This document shows positions 29,927 to 40,119 of a DNA stretch of 46,329 bases, in pieces. The position numbers and the translations under genes are program-made. Each line of letters begins with the position of its first letter. The first letter of the stretch is position 1. The DNA lies in assembly GCA_021108075.1 (NCBI GenBank), contig JAIORP010000118.1, positions 1 through 46,329 on the forward strand, written 5' to 3'. The stretch is from Candidatus Omnitrophota bacterium. GTDB taxonomy: Bacteria; Omnitrophota; Gorgyraeia; Zapsychrales; Zapsychraceae. The notes under the pieces are model-generated. The model was given only the letters and a program-made list of their open reading frames with translations. It had not been told where the DNA came from and ran no database searches.

Positions 29927-31045
29927 ATGAGAGTTGGCATCAATTGTCATTCGATCCTTTCACGGCAGTACACAGGGATCGGACGATATACCTATAATTT
30001 GTTAAAAAGTTTAAGCCAGATGGATACCGGCAATGAATACTGGCTGTATGCGCGCAAGAGTTTGTTTAATTTTAAAAAGAAAATCCCCCAATTTAATGGC
30101 CAGCGATTTGTCCGTAAGGTCGATTATTTCAAGAAAGGGATTGACGCGGTCTTAAAGACTGTTGACGTGTATCATTCGCCCAGTTTTGACTATTTCTGTG
30201 CCAGGACGTCTTTTCCGGTCGTCGTTACCGTGCACGACCTGATCTTTAAATCTTATCCCGGGGGGCATCCCCGGAGAACGGTGGATGAACTGCAGGAACA
30301 ATTTGACCAGGCGGTGCGTTATTCGCAGAAGATCATCTGCTGTTCGCAGAACACCATTGATGATATCCATAAATATTTTCAGGTGGACCGGGATAAGATC
30401 ACTTTGGTGCATCAAGGTGTGGATCCGGACGTGTTTTACACCCTGGACGGCGACGAGAGGGAACAGGCGCGGCAGACAGTGAAAAATAAAGGGATCTCCG
30501 GGGCCTATATCCTGTCGGTCGGCACGATTGAACCCCGCAAGAATATAGCCGGGACTCTGAGGGCGTTTCAGATTTTGAAGGAGAAAAAATATTTCAGTGG
30601 TAAATTGGTTGTGGCCGGTATGAAGGGATGGCTGAACGAAGAGTTGGACCGAATACTGGCAGACCTTCCGGTCAAAGAGGATGTTGTCTTTCCGGGCTAT
30701 CTCACGGATGAAGAATTGCGTCATTTTTATAATCTCGCGGAAGTTTTCGTCTTCCCGTCTTTTTATGAAGGGTTTGGATATCCTATCGTTGAGGCTTTCA
30801 GTTGTCAAACACCGGTGGTCACGTCGAATGTTTCTTCCTGCCCGGAGATCGCTCAGGACGGGGCCTTAACTGTCGACCCCCATGATGTTGACGCGATTGC
30901 CGAAGCCATTGCCCGGTTATTATCTGATCAGGATTTAATCGCCCGGAAGCGGCAAGCGGGAACAGCGATCGCCCGTGAGATGAATGTTTTTAACACGGCA
31001 AAGAATACTTTGGCTGTTTATCAGCAGGTGAGCCAAAAAAAATAA
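29927..31045 (+). CDS. GT4 family glycosyltransferase
   Basis: GINCHSILSRQYTGIGRYTYNLL; SVGTIEPRKNI; FVFPSFYEGFGYPIVEAFSCQTPVVTS. Confidence 0.93.
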   Translation: MRVGINCHSILSRQYTGIGRYTYNLLKSLSQMDTGNEYWLYARKSLFNFKKKIPQFNGQRFVRKVDYFKKGIDAVLKTVDVYHSPSFDYFCARTSFPVVVTVHDLIFKSYPGGHPRRTVDELQEQFDQAVRYSQKIICCSQNTIDDIHKYFQVDRDKITLVHQGVDPDVFYTLDGDEREQARQTVKNKGISGAYILSVGTIEPRKNIAGTLRAFQILKEKKYFSGKLVVAGMKGWLNEELDRILADLPVKEDVVFPGYLTDEELRHFYNLAEVFVFPSFYEGFGYPIVEAFSCQTPVVTSNVSSCPEIAQDGALTVDPHDVDAIAEAIARLLSDQDLIARKRQAGTAIAREMNVFNTAKNTLAVYQQVSQKK

Positions 31046-31060
31046 GGAACGGTTTTATTG

Positions 31061-31903
31061 ATGAAAGTCAGTGGGTTTACAATTGTTCGCAATGCCCAAA
31101 AATACCATTATCCGGTCGTTGCCTCGATCACATCGATCTTAGATATTTGTGACGAATTCGTCGTGAATATCGGTGATTCTCAGGATGGCACTAAAGCGTT
31201 GGTCCAATCGATCAAGAGTGATAAAATCCGCATTATTGAGCATCGTTGGGATATGTCTTTAAAGGAGAAGGTTTTGTCCGAACAGACAAATGTCGCGCTC
31301 GAAGCCTGTCAAGGTGATTGGGCGTTTTATCTGCAGTCTGACGAGGTTGTGCATGAAAAAGATTTAGGCCCGTTGGCGCGCATGATGGAAGAAAACCTCC
31401 ATCATCCGGACGTGGATGCCCTGCGTTTTCGCTGGCTGCATTTTTATGGGAGTTATTACCGCTACCGTATTGATGAGGGTTGGTATCAAAAACAGGACCG
31501 CATCATCCGTAACAATCGGTCCATCGAATCTTATGGTGATGCCTTTGGGTTTCGCTGTAAAAACAGGCAGCCTTTGCGGCGTCTGAAAACCCCGGCTTAC
31601 ATTTATCATTATGGTTGGGTTCACTCCCCGGATATCATGACCAGGAGGCGCTGCAACGCCGAGCAAGTCGGGTTTACAACATTGCAGGAGCAAGAGCGGA
31701 CAACGGATTTTGACTACGGCGAGTTAAAACGGTTTCCCGCCTATTTCGGCACACATCCGAAGGTGATGCAAGAAAATATTCACGCGCATGCCATCAGCCA
31801 ACAGGACCGCAGACAGATCAGGTGGCAATACTGGTGGCATCCGATGCATTGGACGCGCTCACGGTATAAAACCGGACGGAGAATACGCACAAGAATAACA
31901 TAG
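31061..31903 (+). CDS. GT2 family glycosyltransferase
   Basis: KVSGFTIVRNAQKYHYPVVASITSILDICDEFVVNIGDSQDGT; WAFYLQSDEVVHE. Confidence 0.8.
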   Translation: MKVSGFTIVRNAQKYHYPVVASITSILDICDEFVVNIGDSQDGTKALVQSIKSDKIRIIEHRWDMSLKEKVLSEQTNVALEACQGDWAFYLQSDEVVHEKDLGPLARMMEENLHHPDVDALRFRWLHFYGSYYRYRIDEGWYQKQDRIIRNNRSIESYGDAFGFRCKNRQPLRRLKTPAYIYHYGWVHSPDIMTRRRCNAEQVGFTTLQEQERTTDFDYGELKRFPAYFGTHPKVMQENIHAHAISQQDRRQIRWQYWWHPMHWTRSRYKTGRRIRTRIT

Positions 31904-31966
31904 CGCGTTCCCGCATGGAGCAACGCCTCTATACGGGATGAAGCGCGCTGTCTTAAGGAGGATAGG

Positions 31967-33025
31967 ATGAAGAAAGATATTTATGCTGTTATTTTAGCCG
32001 GTGGGGCGGGGACCCGTTTTTGGCCGAAGAGCCGGCAACAGTTTCCCAAACAATTCCTGCCTATCATCGGGAATAAAACATTGTTAGAGATGACATGTGA
32101 AAGAATCCTTAAAAAGGTTTTACCGGGCAATGTTTATATCGTGACCAATAAGGATTACCGCGCCCTCATCCAGAAACAAATAATATCTTATAAAATCCCG
32201 GCGAAGAACGTTCTTTATGAGCCGGTCGGGAAGAATACCGCGCCGGCCATAGCCTGGATTGCCGGCTATTTGAATAAAATGAATCCTGACGCGCTTATGA
32301 TGGTTCTTCCGTCGGACCACTATATCCGGGAAACACGAGCTTATCTGAAAATTATGCAACAGGCCATTGATTTAGCGCAAAAAGATTATCTTGTTACGCT
32401 CGGAATTGTTCCCACTCGTCCGGACACGGGTTACGGCTACCTTAAAGTGAAGTCCACCAGTCCGTCGAAGAATCAGGTTTTAAAAGTTGAGAAGTTCACG
32501 GAGAAACCGACGCTGCCGGTCGCCAAACGTTTTTTACGGGCCAAAAAATATTTGTGGAACAGCGGCATGTTTATCTGGAAGGCGGCTGTCATCTTAGACG
32601 AGTTTGAACGACATTTGCCGCGCCTGCACTGGGCATTATCAAAAGGTGTCAGTCAAAGAGGAATTTCCCGGAAATGGAAAGGCCTTCCCGGTGTTTCCAT
32701 TGATTACGGCATATTGGAGAAGGCGAAGAACGTCGTGGCTGTGCCCGCTTTGAAAATCGGTTGGTCTGATCTGGGCAGTTGGGAATCGCTGTATGATCAA
32801 TTACCAAAAGACAGGCAAGGGAATGTCCTGAAGGGGGATGTTTTAGCGCTTAATGCCAGGAACTCTTTTGTTTGGTCTGAAAAACGTTTGGTCGGTGTGA
32901 TCGACGCGGAGCACCTGATTGTGATCGACACGCCCGACGCTTTGCTTGTTTGTCCAAGGGAATCCGCCCAAAAAGTTCGGGCGATCATTGATATTCTGAA
33001 AAAGAAAAAGAGCCGGCTGGTATAA
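31967..33025 (+). CDS. manC: mannose-1-phosphate guanylyltransferase
   Basis: VILAGGAGTRFWPKSRQQFPKQFLPI, PSDHYI, EKPTLPVAKRF, WNSGMF, IGWSDLGSWESLY. Confidence 0.93.
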   Translation: MKKDIYAVILAGGAGTRFWPKSRQQFPKQFLPIIGNKTLLEMTCERILKKVLPGNVYIVTNKDYRALIQKQIISYKIPAKNVLYEPVGKNTAPAIAWIAGYLNKMNPDALMMVLPSDHYIRETRAYLKIMQQAIDLAQKDYLVTLGIVPTRPDTGYGYLKVKSTSPSKNQVLKVEKFTEKPTLPVAKRFLRAKKYLWNSGMFIWKAAVILDEFERHLPRLHWALSKGVSQRGISRKWKGLPGVSIDYGILEKAKNVVAVPALKIGWSDLGSWESLYDQLPKDRQGNVLKGDVLALNARNSFVWSEKRLVGVIDAEHLIVIDTPDALLVCPRESAQKVRAIIDILKKKKSRLV

Positions 33026-33051
33026 GCCGTGTGACAATATTTAAGCAGTAA

Positions 33052-33131
33052 TACCAATTCCATTAAATAATGACCAAAATCAATTCTGTTTTTCAGAATT
33101 AAGATAGAGCAATTTATTAATGGATTTGGTA
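33052..33131 (-). repeat. MITE-like palindromic repeat, copy 8 (80 bp)
   Basis: TACCAATTCCATTAAATAATGACC...GGATTTGGTA; TAA at 33049-33051 and 33132-33134. Confidence 0.94.
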
Positions 33132-33152
33132 TAAACCCGGAAAAGGGTCAAG

Positions 33153-34244
33153 ATGTCGACCGGTATGAATCCGTATAAAAGAATACTTATTATCAATATT
33201 TATGGTATTGGAGATGTTCTCTTTACAACGCCTTTGTTGCAGGCCTTGCATCAGAATTTTCCAGAGGCAAAGATCGATTATATTTGTAATCGTCGGGCGT
33301 TGGACATTTTATCCCCCCAGGCATTTATTAATGAATGCATTGTGTATGAAAGGGATGAATGGCATAAAATAAAAAAGCAATCCCTGATGCGTTATCTAAA
33401 GAAATTATTATCGTTTCAGAAAATGATTTATGAGCGACATTATGACCTTGTTTTTGACCTCTCTTTAAATTCCCAGTTTAACTTATTGACGTTTATTGCC
33501 AGGATTAAAGAACGCGTCGGATTAAATTATAGGAATCGATCCCCGTTGTTAACCAGAAAAATTGACCTGTATGGTTTTGAAGATAAGCCTGTTGTGGAGT
33601 ATTATCTTGATTTGCTTCCTTTGCTGGGGTGTAAACCGACCACGTTTCCCCTGTCTTTTCCGGTTTCAAAGGAGGATGAAGAATGGGCGCGCGTTTTTTT
33701 TAAGAAAAATAAGATTAACCCGAAGAAAAAAATTGTTGGGATTATTCCCGGAGGGGGCGCCAGTTGGGGGCCGGACGCGGTCGATCGTCGCTGGCCGGGC
33801 GAAAAATTTGCAAAATTAGCTGATAAATTGATTGAAAAATTTTGCGTGCAGATTATACTATTTGGTGATAGCCGCGAGCGGGAACTATGTGAAAATGTCC
33901 GAAGATCGATGCAAAATGCCTGTCTTGTTGCTTGCGGGGAGGCTAACCTGGGACAATTCGCCGCTTTTTTAAAAGCATGTACCCTTGTTATTTTAAATGA
34001 TGGTGGACCATTACACATTGCCATGGCCGTGCGATCAAAAGTCGTCGCTATTTTCGGTCCGGTCAATGAAAATGTTTATGGGCCGTATCCCCCTGATGGG
34101 TCCACCGTTGTTAATCACGCGACGTTATGCCGCCCCTGTTATAAAAGGTTTAGGCGTTCTCAATGCGATCATATCAGTTGTTTGCGACAACTATCAGAAG
34201 AAAATGTTTTATTGAAAATTGAGGAGCTGGGTTATCTTTCCTGA
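33153..34244 (+). CDS. GT9 family glycosyltransferase (heptosyltransferase-like)
   Basis: RILIINIYGIGDVLFTTPLLQALHQNFP; NDGGPLHIAMAVRSKVVAIFGP. Confidence 0.9.
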   Translation: MSTGMNPYKRILIINIYGIGDVLFTTPLLQALHQNFPEAKIDYICNRRALDILSPQAFINECIVYERDEWHKIKKQSLMRYLKKLLSFQKMIYERHYDLVFDLSLNSQFNLLTFIARIKERVGLNYRNRSPLLTRKIDLYGFEDKPVVEYYLDLLPLLGCKPTTFPLSFPVSKEDEEWARVFFKKNKINPKKKIVGIIPGGGASWGPDAVDRRWPGEKFAKLADKLIEKFCVQIILFGDSRERELCENVRRSMQNACLVACGEANLGQFAAFLKACTLVILNDGGPLHIAMAVRSKVVAIFGPVNENVYGPYPPDGSTVVNHATLCRPCYKRFRRSQCDHISCLRQLSEENVLLKIEELGYLS

Positions 34245-34305
34245 ATCTGGACGATGTTGACGTTCAATATGGGATATCAAAGATGATACGCTTGAAAAGG
34301 AAAGG

Positions 34306-35433
34306 ATGTGTCTCGTGTCAGGTCAAGTTCCGTTTATCGATTTTAGTCAACAATACCAAACAATCAAGGACGAAATAGACGTCGGGTTGAAAAATGTTTT
34401 TCAAAAAGGGAATTTTATCCTCGGACAAGAGGAGAAAGATTTTGAACAGCATTTCGCGGCTTATTGTGAATCCACTTACGCGATTGGCGTGAACTCCGGG
34501 ACCGACGCCCTTTATCTGGCCCTTTGTGCCCTGGGGGTCAAAGCCGGAGATGAAGTGATCCTTCCCTCTCACACATTTATTGCCTCGGCGCTGGGTATTT
34601 CCTATCTGGGGGCGAAGCCGGTTTTAGTGGATATAGAAGAGCAGACATATAATCTTGACCCGCAAAAATTACGCGCGGCTATTACCGATAAAACAAAGGC
34701 GATTATCGCCGTGCACCTTTATGGTCAGGCCGCGAACATGGACGAGATCAACGCGATCGCGAAAGAACGTGGGATTAAGGTTATCGAAGACGCGGCCCAG
34801 GCGCATGGCGCGAGGTATAAAGATCAACGGATCGGTTCTTTAGGGGATGTGGCCTGTTTCAGTTTTTATCCCACAAAAAGTCTAGGCGGTTTCGGTGACG
34901 GCGGCATGATCGTCACCAAAGATCAGGCGGTGTATGACAAAGTCATGATGTTAAGGGATTATGGCCGAAAAGGCCGTTACGCCCATGTGATCAAGGGGGT
35001 TAATTCCCGTCTTGACACGCTGCAAGCCGTAATTCTCGACGCCAAACTTGAATATTTGGATGAATGGAACCGCATGCGGGCCGAAAAAGGGGCATACTAT
35101 AATGAGCTTTTGACCGGCATCCCCGGTCTGATCACACCGGTAACCGTGTCTGACCGGACCCATGTTTTTCAAACTTACGCCATCCGGGTTAAGAATAGAG
35201 ACCGGGTTTTAGACCAGATGCAAGCCCGAGGGATTGGGGTCCTTATTCATTATCCGATCCCCGTTCATCTGCAGGAAGCTTACGCTGATTTGGGTTATGC
35301 CCGGGGAGACTTCCCGGTATCGGAACGGTTAGGGGATGAAGAATTATCCTTGCCCATGTTCCCGCATATTACAGGTGAACAAGTGGATACGGTCTGTTTG
35401 ACCTTAAAGGAGATTGTCAGCGTTGCGGCGTAA
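34306..35433 (+). CDS. DegT/DnrJ/EryC1/StrS aminotransferase (canonical Lys)
   Basis: NSGTDALYLALCALGV, EDAAQAHGA, CFSFYPTKSLGGFGDGGMIVT. Confidence 0.92.
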   Translation: MCLVSGQVPFIDFSQQYQTIKDEIDVGLKNVFQKGNFILGQEEKDFEQHFAAYCESTYAIGVNSGTDALYLALCALGVKAGDEVILPSHTFIASALGISYLGAKPVLVDIEEQTYNLDPQKLRAAITDKTKAIIAVHLYGQAANMDEINAIAKERGIKVIEDAAQAHGARYKDQRIGSLGDVACFSFYPTKSLGGFGDGGMIVTKDQAVYDKVMMLRDYGRKGRYAHVIKGVNSRLDTLQAVILDAKLEYLDEWNRMRAEKGAYYNELLTGIPGLITPVTVSDRTHVFQTYAIRVKNRDRVLDQMQARGIGVLIHYPIPVHLQEAYADLGYARGDFPVSERLGDEELSLPMFPHITGEQVDTVCLTLKEIVSVAA

Positions 35434-35521
35434 AGAGTGTTGTTGAGACCGGCTCCGTTCGTGAGCGTCGCGTGCCGGAGAGATATTTTTCAAATGGATT
35501 TTTTAAGAAAGATAGAGATAT

Positions 35522-36277
35522 ATGAGCCGTATTCCTGTTTCTGTGGTTATTATCGCAAAAAATGAAGAACATAATATTGAAGATTGTTTGAAAAGCGTGC
35601 ACGGTTGGGCTGATGAGATCGTTCTGCTCGACGATCACAGTCAGGACCGGACGGTTGAGATTGCCGAGCAATTTGCTGACAAAGTTTTTCAGCGCAAGAT
35701 GGATATCGAGGGCCGGCACCGCAATTGGGCTTACGCTCAGGCCAGGAACACGTGGGTCCTGAGCCTCGACGCGGATGAACGCGTCACCGAAGAATTAAAA
35801 CAGGAAATCGATCAAGTCCTGCCTGAAGCGACAGCCCAGGCCTATACCATTCCCCGGCGGAATTTTATCGGGCAGTATTGGCTGCGGCATGGAGGGCAAT
35901 ACCCTTCAGCGCAGTTACGTTTGTTTATGAAAGATAAGTTTCGTTATGAAGAAGTTGAAGTGCATCCGCGCGTATTTTTGGAGGGAGAAACCCGGCATTT
36001 AACCAAAGATATGTTGCATTACAGTTATCGTGATTTTGGTCATTTTTTGACCAAACTGAATGGCCAGACAACTTTAGAAGCCCGTAAATGGATCCAGAGC
36101 AACCGTGAAATGTCCTTTGGCAAGGCCTTTTGGCGGACCTTGGACCGTTTCCCTCGAGCGTACCTGCGCAAGAAGGGCTATAAAGATGGTTTTTATGGTT
36201 TTATGTCGGCCTTTTTTGGCTCATTGTATCAGATTATCAGTTATGCGAAGTATTGGGAGATGAAACAGAAAGGTTAA
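35522..36277 (+). CDS. GT2 glycosyltransferase, WaaE/KdtX-like
   Basis: PVSVVIIAKNEEHNIEDCLKSVHGWADEIVLLDDHSQDRT; WVLSLDADERVTEEL. Confidence 0.88.
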   Translation: MSRIPVSVVIIAKNEEHNIEDCLKSVHGWADEIVLLDDHSQDRTVEIAEQFADKVFQRKMDIEGRHRNWAYAQARNTWVLSLDADERVTEELKQEIDQVLPEATAQAYTIPRRNFIGQYWLRHGGQYPSAQLRLFMKDKFRYEEVEVHPRVFLEGETRHLTKDMLHYSYRDFGHFLTKLNGQTTLEARKWIQSNREMSFGKAFWRTLDRFPRAYLRKKGYKDGFYGFMSAFFGSLYQIISYAKYWEMKQKG

Positions 36278-36279
36278 GA

Positions 36280-36840
36280 GTGAAAGTTGTCTTTTTAGAT
36301 CGGGATGGAGTGATCAATAAATTTCCCGGTAATGGAAATTATGTGACCAAGATCAAGGAATTTCATTTCATTTCAGGATCATTAGAATCCATACGTTGTT
36401 TGACGGAAGAAGGGTTTGATATTTTTGTTGTTTCCAATCAAGCCGGCGTGGGTAAAGGCGTTTATTCCGAAAGGAAGCTGCAGCACATCAACCGCAATAT
36501 GTTGCGGGAGGTTAAGAAACACGGCGGCAAGATCAAGCGTGTTTTTTATTGCACGCACCGTTCGGATGCCGGTTGCGGCTGCCGTAAACCGGAGATCGGC
36601 AATATCCGTAAGGCTTTTAAGTTGGTGAACAAACCGTTGAGTTCGGCGCGCAAGTCATATTTTGTCGGCGATACGGAAGGGGATATCCAGGCAGGTGTCA
36701 ACGCGGGTTGCAAGACGATCTTTGTTTTATCCGGACGGGAAAACCGTCGCCATTTGCGCGGCTGGGCTGTCAAACCGGATTACATCGTCAAGGACTTATC
36801 AGAAGCAACAAAAATTATAACCAACAATCACGTTAAATGA
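36280..36840 (+). CDS. gmhB: HAD-family D-glycero-D-manno-heptose 1,7-bisphosphate phosphatase-like
   Basis: VVFLDRDGVIN, VVSNQAGVGKG, CXH/CXC zinc-type loop CTHRSDAGCGCRKPEIG, FVGDTEGDIQAG; GTG start. Confidence 0.85.
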   Translation: MKVVFLDRDGVINKFPGNGNYVTKIKEFHFISGSLESIRCLTEEGFDIFVVSNQAGVGKGVYSERKLQHINRNMLREVKKHGGKIKRVFYCTHRSDAGCGCRKPEIGNIRKAFKLVNKPLSSARKSYFVGDTEGDIQAGVNAGCKTIFVLSGRENRRHLRGWAVKPDYIVKDLSEATKIITNNHVK

Positions 36841-37922
36841 AAATATTAGTGATTCATGCTTCAGCCGGGGCAGGCCATCTAAAGGCGGCTGAGGCGGTGA
36901 CTGCCGGAATCCAGGCGCATACTCAATACGAGGTTGAGCTGGTCGACGCGCTCGACTTTGCCAGCGTTTTTTACAAAAGACTTTATCAGAAATCTTATTT
37001 ATTTTTAATCTCAAAAGTTCCCATTATTTGGGCCCTCTGTTTTGCTTTGATGGACATTCCCCTTCTGCAACCCGTGATCCGTCTGGCGCGCCGGTTTTAT
37101 AATAACCTCAACATGAAACGCCTTCAGCGGCACCTGATCAATGAGCAGTTCCATTATATTATCTCGACGCATTTTATGCCCACGGAAATCGCCGCGGCCT
37201 TGAAACGGCGCGGAATGATCGCCTCGCATGTGATCACCTGCGTGACCGATTTCGACGTGCACCGGATCTGGCTGGCCGAAGGGGTGGACATTTTCACGGT
37301 GGCCAGTGATTGGACGAAAGAAAAGTTGAAGAGCATGGGGGTTGACGGCGACATCGTGCGCGTGACAGGAATTCCGACTCATGAGAAATTCTGCGGACCA
37401 TTTGATAAAGGGGCCTTAAAGGCTCAGCTGGAATTAAAGCCGGATATGTTCACGGTCTTGATCGCGACAGGCTCGTTTGGCATCGGTCCGATTGAAGAAA
37501 TTATTCAGGCATTGAAAGACGTTCAGGTTATTGTTGTGTGCGGGTATGGTAAGGTGCTGTATGAACGCTTGAGTGTGAAGAAATACGACAATGTCAAAGT
37601 CTGCGGATTGGTCGATAATATGCATGAATTAATGGCTGTCGCCGACGTGATGATCACCAAACCCGGCGGTTTATCGATTTCCGAGGCTTTGGTCAGCGAA
37701 CTGCCCATGATCTTTTTCAGCGCGATACCCGGACAGGAAGAAAATAATGTCAAAGTTTTAAAAGAATCGGACGTGGGTATCAGCCGGTGCGGGATCGCTG
37801 AGATCGCCCAACAGTTGGAACACTACAAATCCTCTCCTCAAGACTTTCAGGCCGCGGTTGAAAAGGCCAGGGCCCTGGGTCGTCCTCATGCTGTGCGGGA
37901 TATATTAAGCTTGATAAAATAA
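36837..37922 (+). CDS. MGDG-synthase/MurG-like GT28 glycosyltransferase
   Basis: ILVIHASAGAGHLKAAEAV; ISTHFMPTEIAAALKR; MITKPGGLSISEALVSELPMIFFSAIPGQEENN; ATGA overlap with gmhB. Confidence 0.88.
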   Translation: MKILVIHASAGAGHLKAAEAVTAGIQAHTQYEVELVDALDFASVFYKRLYQKSYLFLISKVPIIWALCFALMDIPLLQPVIRLARRFYNNLNMKRLQRHLINEQFHYIISTHFMPTEIAAALKRRGMIASHVITCVTDFDVHRIWLAEGVDIFTVASDWTKEKLKSMGVDGDIVRVTGIPTHEKFCGPFDKGALKAQLELKPDMFTVLIATGSFGIGPIEEIIQALKDVQVIVVCGYGKVLYERLSVKKYDNVKVCGLVDNMHELMAVADVMITKPGGLSISEALVSELPMIFFSAIPGQEENNVKVLKESDVGISRCGIAEIAQQLEHYKSSPQDFQAAVEKARALGRPHAVRDILSLIK

Positions 37923-37947
37923 TTGAGTGCCTCTAAGATGGAACTAT

Positions 37948-38047
37948 TACCAAATCCATTAAGCAATAACCAAAGTCATTATGATATCCCCGCTAAAGCG
38001 TTAAGAAAAGCAGAATTGGTTTTGGTCATTATTTAATGGAATGGGTA
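37948..38047 (+). repeat. MITE-like palindromic repeat, copy 9 (100 bp, rearranged left arm)
   Basis: TACCAAATCCATTAA...CGCTAAAGCGTTAAGAAAAGCAGAATTGGTTTTGGTCATTATTTAATGGAATGGGTA; flanks TAT / TTA. Confidence 0.85.
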
Positions 38048-38118
38048 TTACTTGTATGGAATTTAATCAGTATTTGCGATGATAAAATGGAGGACGCGAG
38101 GTCCGCCCTCATGATATT

Positions 38119-39990
38119 ATGATGTCACAGCATTCACAAAATAAAATCGCCCAGGTTGTCGTCGGAATAGCGGTGCCCGGGCCTTTTGATTATCTGGTGC
38201 CGGATGATTCGCGTCCAACCGCGCGCGTTGGCCAGCGCGTTAAAGTCTCGTTCGGCCGGCGGGTGATGTTAGGCGTCATCGTTCAGTTGAAAGCTGATAG
38301 CACGGTTAAAGGTTTAAAGGCCTTGAGCGCGGTCCTGGACCAGGACCCTGTCTTAGACCGACAGGCCCTGGCCGTGACGAAAAAGATGTCCGAATATTAT
38401 GGGTGTTCCTGGGGTGAGGCGCTCATGAGCTGTTTGCCGGTCTATTTGCGTCAGACAAAGAAGGTTGAGCAAACGTATGGCCTTCCCGGAGATAGGGCCT
38501 CAAAGAATGTTTCGTTGCTGAAAAATGTTTTGGTCCATGATGAAACGCAGCGCAAGGGCCGGGAGAGATTTTTCGCTTTAATAGACGCGGCCATCGAGCG
38601 GCAACAGGGTGTGATTATCCTGGTGCCGGATGTCTACCGCGTTAAGGGGATGGTCGAACAACTTCAGCGTCAGTATGCCTTAACGGAGATCGCGGTATGC
38701 GGGGATAAATCGTTGACGCCCAAAAAAGAGTTTTTGCAATGGGCGCGAATGAAAACAGGTCAGGTCCGCGTCGTTGTGGGGACCCGCTCGACGGTCTTTG
38801 CCCCTGTGCCGAACTTAGGTTTGATTGTCGTGAGTGAAGAGGAACATCCCGCGTACAAACAGGAGCAGACCCCGCAGTATCATGTTAAGAAGATAGCTGA
38901 GATCCGTCGAGAGGTGGAGAGCTGTCAGCTGGCCTTTATGAGCGCGACCCCGTCGGCGCAAACATGGTATCAGGCCCGGGAAGAACAGTGGCAGATAGAT
39001 TATTATCCCCGGGAACATCAAAATGAGTTGCAGCGGGTGGATATGACCAATTTTAATCCGCGGCGCTCGTCGATTGTTTCCTTTCCGTTGCAGAGCCGCG
39101 TGCAAAAGGTTTTGGAACGGAAAGGCCAGGTGTTGTTGTTTTTGAACCGGCGGGGGTCCAGTTCCATCACGCGTTGCCATCGCTGTGAAGCGGTCTTAAT
39201 GTGTCCGCGCTGCAATGTGTCTTTGGTGTACCTGCCTTCCAAACAGCAGTTGGTCTGCCGGCATTGCAATCACACCGGGCCGTTGCCGAAAAAATGCCCG
39301 CGGTGTCAGGGGGCGTATTTGAAATCCATGGGCAAGGGCATTGAGAAGATCGAAAGTGAGTTGGCGCGCTATTTTCCTTATGCTAAAATTTGTTGTTATG
39401 ACCGTGATAGCGACGGTTATGATCCCAGGGCCGATATTTATATTGTCACCCAGGCCTTTTTGCGATGGCGGCAACGCGTGCGAGTGGATTTAACCGCGGT
39501 ATTAAATTTGGATTCGGAATTGACGCGTTTTGATTGGCGTTCCGGTTTTCAGGCGTACCGTTTATTGAAGACCATGCAGCTGATGTCCAAAGAGACATGT
39601 GTCGTGCAGACGTACTTGATGGACCACTATGTGTTTCAGTCGTTTTTGAAAGGCGATAGCCGAATATTTTACCGGGACGAGCTTGAGCACCGGCGGGAAT
39701 TGGGCTTTCCGCCGTTCGGGCATGTGATTGACGTGGTGGCGCGCAGTTTAAAAGAAGAAGACGCCCTGGCGTATATCACGGCCTTGTTTGATGCTATGGA
39801 GCCATCCGCCGGGGAGATTGAGATTTCGGACCCGCAACCTGACCGACGGGCCAAACTGCGGGACCAGTACCGATTCGCGATTCACTTGAAAGGAAGCGAC
39901 GGAGGCGCTATACTGGCACTCATTAAAGGCGCGCTTAAAAAAATTAAATCCAAGCGCGGTGTGATCTTAACCGTCAATGTCGACGCGTAA
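38119..39990 (+). CDS. priA: PriA-like primosomal protein N' with degenerate helicase motifs
   Basis: PriA N-terminal domain (VGIAVPGPFDYLVPDD...RVGQRVKVSFGRR), VVGTRSTVFAPVPNLGLIVVSEEEHPAYKQEQTPQYH, four CxxC zinc pairs. Confidence 0.9.
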   Translation: MMSQHSQNKIAQVVVGIAVPGPFDYLVPDDSRPTARVGQRVKVSFGRRVMLGVIVQLKADSTVKGLKALSAVLDQDPVLDRQALAVTKKMSEYYGCSWGEALMSCLPVYLRQTKKVEQTYGLPGDRASKNVSLLKNVLVHDETQRKGRERFFALIDAAIERQQGVIILVPDVYRVKGMVEQLQRQYALTEIAVCGDKSLTPKKEFLQWARMKTGQVRVVVGTRSTVFAPVPNLGLIVVSEEEHPAYKQEQTPQYHVKKIAEIRREVESCQLAFMSATPSAQTWYQAREEQWQIDYYPREHQNELQRVDMTNFNPRRSSIVSFPLQSRVQKVLERKGQVLLFLNRRGSSSITRCHRCEAVLMCPRCNVSLVYLPSKQQLVCRHCNHTGPLPKKCPRCQGAYLKSMGKGIEKIESELARYFPYAKICCYDRDSDGYDPRADIYIVTQAFLRWRQRVRVDLTAVLNLDSELTRFDWRSGFQAYRLLKTMQLMSKETCVVQTYLMDHYVFQSFLKGDSRIFYRDELEHRRELGFPPFGHVIDVVARSLKEEDALAYITALFDAMEPSAGEIEISDPQPDRRAKLRDQYRFAIHLKGSDGGAILALIKGALKKIKSKRGVILTVNVDA

Positions 39991-40119
39991 GAAAATGGTA
40001 TCGTTTTTCATGTCATGTTTTCTCAGAGAAACGGACAGGATTTCGGCCATTTTGATTTGATCGCTATAACAAACGTTCTTTTGAATTGTTGAAAGATGAT
40101 ATTTTCTGAGAGGGGAAGG

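Noticed and set aside
25821-36840. Complete GDP-heptose pathway claim from HddC-like and GmhB-like genes
   Set aside because: GmhA and HddA are not present in the window and the nucleotidyltransferase specificity cannot be settled from sequence alone.
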